A DNA stretch of 9,378 nt from an uncultured Fenollaria sp. (GTDB lineage Bacteria; Bacillota; Clostridia; Tissierellales; Peptoniphilaceae), in assembly GCF_946221515.1 (NCBI RefSeq), contig NZ_CAMJVK010000044.1, forward strand, positions 1 to 9,378, in the 5' to 3' direction. Below, in pieces: positions 6,022 to 9,378 of this stretch. Under the pieces are notes generated by a model, which worked only from the letters and a program-made list of their open reading frames with translations, had not been told where the DNA came from and ran no database searches. A program made the translations under genes and the position numbers. Every line of letters begins with the position of its first letter. Positions within the stretch are counted from its first letter, which is position 1.

Positions 6022-7299
6022 CCTTAGATATGAAATGAAAAAGCCATCGTTAATCTTTTCACTTGGCATGTGCTTAATATATTTTTCCAAAGTAAAATCG
6101 TTATTTTCTTCTAAAAATCTCTTTAGCATCATTTCGTTTTCTAGCTTAAGTATACTGCATGTGCTGTAGATAAGCAAGCCGCCACGCTTAACGTAGTCTT
6201 TGGATATACTTAGTATCTTCCACTGCTTATCGTTAAGCTCCTTAAGCTCCTTTATATTGATTTGATATTTTATTTCAGGCTTCCTAGATATTATACCACT
6301 TCCTGAGCATGGTACGTCTATCAAAACCTTATCAAATTTGTTAAGAAATTCTTTATTTAATTTCATAGCATCATTGATTTGAAAATCAATATTGTCAAGT
6401 CCAAGTCTATGGGCCTCTCTCTCTAAGAGTTTTATCTTATGTCCATATATATCGCAGCTCGTTATTGTGCTGCTTTCAAGCTTCTCTGCCATATGCATGG
6501 ACTTGCCACCAGGCGCTGCGCATAGGTCAAGGACCTTGTCTCCCTTATTAAGCTCAATATAATCTTGTAGGCTCGCACTCGTTGCGTCTTGAAATGAAAC
6601 GTAGCCTTGCTTATATAAACTTTTTATAACTTCGTTTACCTTGTCATATACGATGAGGCTGTCAATCGATATATCGCTCTCTTCGTATTTAATATCAAAT
6701 TTCTCAAGAACAGCTCCGATAGATTTTTTGCTAGTCTTCTTTGTGTTCACTCTCAGGTTAAGTAGTCTTTCGTCCATAGATCTAGCTAAAAAATCAATTA
6801 CAGTATCTTTATCGTAGTCACTCTTTAATAGTTCCAAAAACTCTTCATTAAGTGAATATTTTACGGCTAGCATCTTATCTTCGTCAGCTATATCGATTTT
6901 AATTAAATCATCTTTATTTCTTAAAAAGTTTCTTAGATTGGCATTGACAAAGCCTGAAAGCCTTTTATTAACTTTCTTTGTTAGATTTACTGCCTCATTA
7001 ACCGCAGCGCTATCAGGCACCTTGTCCATGTATATGATTTGATATAGAGCCATCTCCATAATTATGAGTATCTCTATGTCAATCTTCTCTAGCTTTGTTG
7101 AAGATAGCTTTGAGATGATATAATCAAGGTATTTCTTTCTCTCTACAACGCCATAAACAAGCTTTGTTACGAAAGACTTTGAAATATCTTTATCAAGCTT
7201 ATTAAGTTCAGTTCTTAGACTAATGTTTGAGTAAGCACCGCTCGCAAATATATCTTTCAAAATCAAAAAGCTTGTGTATCTGTCGTTATTTTTAATCAT
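6013..7299 (-). CDS. rsmB: 16S rRNA (cytosine-967-C5)-methyltransferase
   Basis: RsmB methylates C5 of C967 (E. coli numbering) of 16S rRNA with SAM. The 428 residues comprise an N-terminal NusB-like RNA-binding helical domain (about 5-130), a linker/RNA-binding segment (about 140-235) and a Rossmann methyltransferase domain (about 236-428). SAM motif I is VLDLCAAPGGKS at 256-267. The two catalytic Cys of m5C methyltransferases are present: Cys331 in DVPCSGSG (motif IV) and Cys381 in YSTCS (motif VI, the nucleophile). The NusB-like N-terminus separates RsmB from RsmF-type enzymes that lack it. The ATG overlaps the end of the upstream metallopeptidase gene by 8 bases and has AGGAGA at 7304-7309 close by. 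No truncation or missing motif is apparent. Confidence 0.95.
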   Translation of the reverse strand: MIKNNDRYTSFLILKDIFASGAYSNISLRTELNKLDKDISKSFVTKLVYGVVERKKYLDYIISKLSSTKLEKIDIEILIIMEMALYQIIYMDKVPDSAAVNEAVNLTKKVNKRLSGFVNANLRNFLRNKDDLIKIDIADEDKMLAVKYSLNEEFLELLKSDYDKDTVIDFLARSMDERLLNLRVNTKKTSKKSIGAVLEKFDIKYEESDISIDSLIVYDKVNEVIKSLYKQGYVSFQDATSASLQDYIELNKGDKVLDLCAAPGGKSMHMAEKLESSTITSCDIYGHKIKLLEREAHRLGLDNIDFQINDAMKLNKEFLNKFDKVLIDVPCSGSGIISRKPEIKYQINIKELKELNDKQWKILSISKDYVKRGGLLIYSTCSILKLENEMMLKRFLEENNDFTLEKYIKHMPSEKINDGFFISYLRKD

Positions 7300-8005
7300 C
7301 TCTTCTCCTCATAGAAAGTAGTCTTAGTATTTCACTTATAGCTGCAAATGCTGCTGCAACATATGTTAGAGCTGCTGCCTTTAAAACCTTCTTCGAACCA
7401 TATATAGTTTCTTCGTTAACGCCCGGCATAGCACTAATTTCGTTCAAAGCCCTTCTAGATGCGTTAAACTCAACTGGTAGAGTTATTAGTGTGAATAAAA
7501 CTATGATGCCATATAATATTATGCCTATATCGAATAGCTTCATAAAGTTAAAAAACAAACCTCCAAGTATCAAGTACATTGCTAAACTGCTTGAAATGCT
7601 TACAGCTGGTGCCATAAGGCTTCTTAAGTTTAGCATTGGATAGCTTTCCTTATCTTGAATAGCGTGACCTACCTCGTGGGCAGCAACAGCAACTGAAGCG
7701 ATGGATGTGCCATCTGATATGTCTTTTGACAAAGAAAGGCTTTTATCTCTTGGATCATAAAAATCACTTAAAGTACCTGGCACTTCCTTGATATTTACAT
7801 TTCTTAAGCCATTCTTATCAAGTATGGCTCTAGCTACTTCAGCCCCGCTTCTACCAAGTGAGCTAAGTCTACCCATGTATTCTCTATATACTGCTTGTAT
7901 CTTGAATTGAGCGTATAAGCTTAGCAGCATCGCTGGAATTATATAGATGAAGTATGAACTTACATAATTATGATATCTTCCCGCAAATATTAAAAAGTTT
8001 ATCAT
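7292..8005 (-). CDS. YugP-family membrane zinc metallopeptidase
   Basis: This is a predicted integral membrane metalloprotease of the neutral zinc metallopeptidase family typified by Bacillus subtilis YugP; its substrate is not established to my knowledge. The 237-residue protein has an HEVGH zinc motif at 110-114 (two His ligands and catalytic Glu). Glu179 in PVEFNAS, a conserved block of this family, is a likely third ligand. Hydrophobic segments lie at about 17-33, 131-153, 157-178 and 206-225, and the family blocks TGAEVAR-like (GAEVAR at 54-59), DPR at 84-86 and the C-terminal basic RRR are present. The ATG shares one base with the fmt stop (TAATG), preceded by AGGGGA at 8012-8017. In Bacillus subtilis this gene is located elsewhere; between fmt and rsmB it follows the arrangement I know from clostridia. 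Its presence among translation genes may mean co-expression only. Confidence 0.92.
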   Translation of the reverse strand: MINFLIFAGRYHNYVSSYFIYIIPAMLLSLYAQFKIQAVYREYMGRLSSLGRSGAEVARAILDKNGLRNVNIKEVPGTLSDFYDPRDKSLSLSKDISDGTSIASVAVAAHEVGHAIQDKESYPMLNLRSLMAPAVSISSSLAMYLILGGLFFNFMKLFDIGIILYGIIVLFTLITLPVEFNASRRALNEISAMPGVNEETIYGSKKVLKAAALTYVAAAFAAISEILRLLSMRRRDD

Positions 8006-8937
8006 TATCTATCCCCTAACCTTTCACCTATTTCAATTTTGTTTCCTCTTATATAATCAGAAACCTTCATTCTCTTCTTATTTGGCATTTGCACTTCACT
8101 TATGATTATAGCATCGTCCTTACACTTAACTAAGATGCCATCTTCATTGACATTTAATATAGTACCTGCATCAGCATCACTACTAGCTTTGACAATGTCA
8201 GCCTTAAATATCTTCATATTATTGCCCTTATAAGTAGTGAAGGCAACTGGCCATGGCTGCATCGCCCTAATTATATGTTCTATCTTAGAAGCGCTTTCAC
8301 TAAAATCAATAAAAGCATCTCCCTTTTTAATCATCTTTACATAAGAGCTCTTTGCATCATCTTGAGGAGTGCCCTCGTCAAGTGCACCAAAATCACTTAA
8401 GTACTCTACTATCATCTCAGCGCCTAAATTAGATAGCTTCATAGTAAGTGTATCTGCCGTGTCATCATCAGCAATAGCTATCTCTCTTGACATAAGTATG
8501 TTTCCTGTGTCAAGGCCCTTTGCCATCTTCATAAGAGTTATGCCTGTTACTTCATCTTCGTTAATGATGGCTGCTTGAACAGGTGCCGCTCCTCTATACT
8601 TTGGTAAGATTGATGCGTGTACATTTACCGAGTGATACTTCTTCATATAAAGTATCTCTTCTTTGATTATTTGTCCATATGATGCAACAACGATAACATC
8701 AGCCTCAGTATCTTTAATCTTGGCAATGGATTCAGAGCTATTGACATCTTCTGGCTGAAAGACTTCTATGTCATTTTCAAGCGCATAAGTCTTTAGCTCT
8801 GAGTAAGTGATTTGCATCTTTCTACCGCGTCTTCTATCCGGCTGAGTGATAAGCATAGATATATCAAAGCCATGGTCCTTTAAAGCCTTTAAGGGAGCCA
8901 AGCTGAATAATGGCGTTCCCATGTAAATGACTTTCAT
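8005..8937 (-). CDS. fmt: Methionyl-tRNA formyltransferase
   Basis: Fmt formylates the amino group of Met on the initiator tRNA, using 10-formyltetrahydrofolate, before bacterial translation initiation. The 310-residue protein has the usual two domains: an N-terminal Rossmann-like formyltransferase domain (about 1-200) and a C-terminal tRNA-binding domain (about 205-305). It starts with the family hallmark YMGTP at 5-9 and has a basic loop (RRRGRK at 35-40) expected to contact the tRNA acceptor stem. Catalytic Asn105 and His107 sit just before ILPKYRGAAP (110-119), and Asp143 is in GLDTG (141-145), matching Asn106, His108 and Asp144 of the Escherichia coli enzyme. The ATG shares one base with the def stop (TAATG), with AAGAGG at 8945-8950 inside def. 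The direct def-fmt pairing joins formyl addition and removal in one transcript. Motifs are complete and no oddities are seen. Confidence 0.96.
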   Translation of the reverse strand: MKVIYMGTPLFSLAPLKALKDHGFDISMLITQPDRRRGRKMQITYSELKTYALENDIEVFQPEDVNSSESIAKIKDTEADVIVVASYGQIIKEEILYMKKYHSVNVHASILPKYRGAAPVQAAIINEDEVTGITLMKMAKGLDTGNILMSREIAIADDDTADTLTMKLSNLGAEMIVEYLSDFGALDEGTPQDDAKSSYVKMIKKGDAFIDFSESASKIEHIIRAMQPWPVAFTTYKGNNMKIFKADIVKASSDADAGTILNVNEDGILVKCKDDAIIISEVQMPNKKRMKVSDYIRGNKIEIGERLGDR

Positions 8938-9378
8938 TATTTAGCCTCTTTCTTCTTTTGTTCTTTATCTAATTTTGCCTTAAGCTCTTCATTTGTATAC
9001 ATTTCTTTAGCTTTGTCAGTGTATAAAATGCCTTTCAAATGATCTGTCTCGTGGCATATTACTCTAGTCAAAAAGCCTTCAGTTTCAAGTTCATGTTCCT
9101 TGCCTTCAAGGTCTTGGTACTTCATCTTAAGCTTTTCAGGTCTTTCAACCACACCAGAGTAGCCCGGAACTGATAGACAGCCTTCATAATCGTCGCAGCT
9201 GCCTTCTGTTTCTATTATATCTGGATTTACAAAAACCATCGGTCCTTCGCCTATGTCTATGACTATCATTTGCTTAAGTATACCTACTTGTATCGCAGCA
9301 AGACCAACGCCTTCCGCGTGATTCATAGTCTCTATCATGTCATCTGCTAGCTCTTTAAGTCTATCGTCAAAAACTTTA
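8937..9378 (-). CDS. def: Peptide deformylase (partial, N-terminus beyond the window edge)
   Basis: Def hydrolyses the formyl group from the N-terminal Met of new proteins at the ribosome. The frame stays open from the window edge (9377) through an internal Met at 9336-9338, and the residues before that Met (KVFDDRLKELADD) fit the family. The real start is therefore outside, roughly 15-25 residues further on, and 146 residues are visible. All three deformylase motifs are present (numbering from the first visible residue): GVGLAAIQ at 23-30, EGCLS at 65-69 and HETDH at 109-113. Cys67, His109 and His113 bind the metal and Glu110 is catalytic. The protein ends in a Lys/Glu-rich helical tail (about 120-146). 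It overlaps fmt by one base (TAATG). priA commonly lies upstream in this cluster, but nothing of it is visible here. Confidence 0.95.
   Translation of the reverse strand, partial: KVFDDRLKELADDMIETMNHAEGVGLAAIQVGILKQMIVIDIGEGPMVFVNPDIIETEGSCDDYEGCLSVPGYSGVVERPEKLKMKYQDLEGKEHELETEGFLTRVICHETDHLKGILYTDKAKEMYTNEELKAKLDKEQKKKEAK

Noticed and set aside
9336..9338. ATG as the true start of def
   Set aside because: The frame continues open to the window edge with residues typical of the deformylase N-terminus, so this Met is internal and the gene is partial.

Overview
The window is one unbroken, AT-rich, minus-strand housekeeping operon with essentially no spare DNA. Reading in the direction of transcription (right to left), the order is def - fmt - YugP-type zinc metallopeptidase - rsmB - rlmN - stp/prpC - prkC - rsgA - rpe - thiN, followed by a Rho-independent terminator. 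This order matches the conserved Firmicutes cluster downstream of priA. The metallopeptidase between fmt and rsmB, Lys/Glu/Ile-rich proteins, heavy ATA and AGA use, and TTG/GTG starts with AGGAGG-like ribosome binding sites point to a low-GC Gram-positive anaerobe of the Clostridia/Tissierellia type. The species cannot be named from this sequence.

Layout: bases 1-51 hold the terminator. Bases 52-4225 hold thiN, rpe, rsgA and prkC. Bases 4236-6011 hold stp and rlmN. Bases 6013-8937 hold rsmB, the metallopeptidase and fmt. Bases 8937-9378 hold def, which runs off the right edge without its first residues. Between base 52 and the right edge only about 24 bases lie outside genes (1337, 4226-4235, 4968-4979, 6012). 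Three junctions are TAATG (stop and start share one base), two genes overlap by 8 and 11 bases, and two junctions have a 1-base gap. The operon promoter lies to the right of the window.

The genes fall into linked groups. Fmt formylates the initiator Met-tRNA and Def removes the formyl group from new proteins. RsmB and RlmN methylate 16S rRNA and 23S rRNA (RlmN also tRNA). RsgA is a GTPase that checks the maturing 30S subunit. PrkC is a membrane Ser/Thr kinase with three PASTA repeats that senses the cell wall, and Stp is its partner phosphatase. RsgA (CpgA) is a reported PrkC substrate in Bacillus subtilis, and here its start codon overlaps the prkC stop. Rpe (pentose phosphate pathway) and ThiN (thiamine diphosphate, the transketolase cofactor) close the operon.

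I found no new biological system. The points worth a second look are small: start-codon choices, one rsgA junction without a visible ribosome binding site, a variant RlmN motif, a perfect inverted repeat inside rsgA, and the extracellular C-terminal domain of PrkC.
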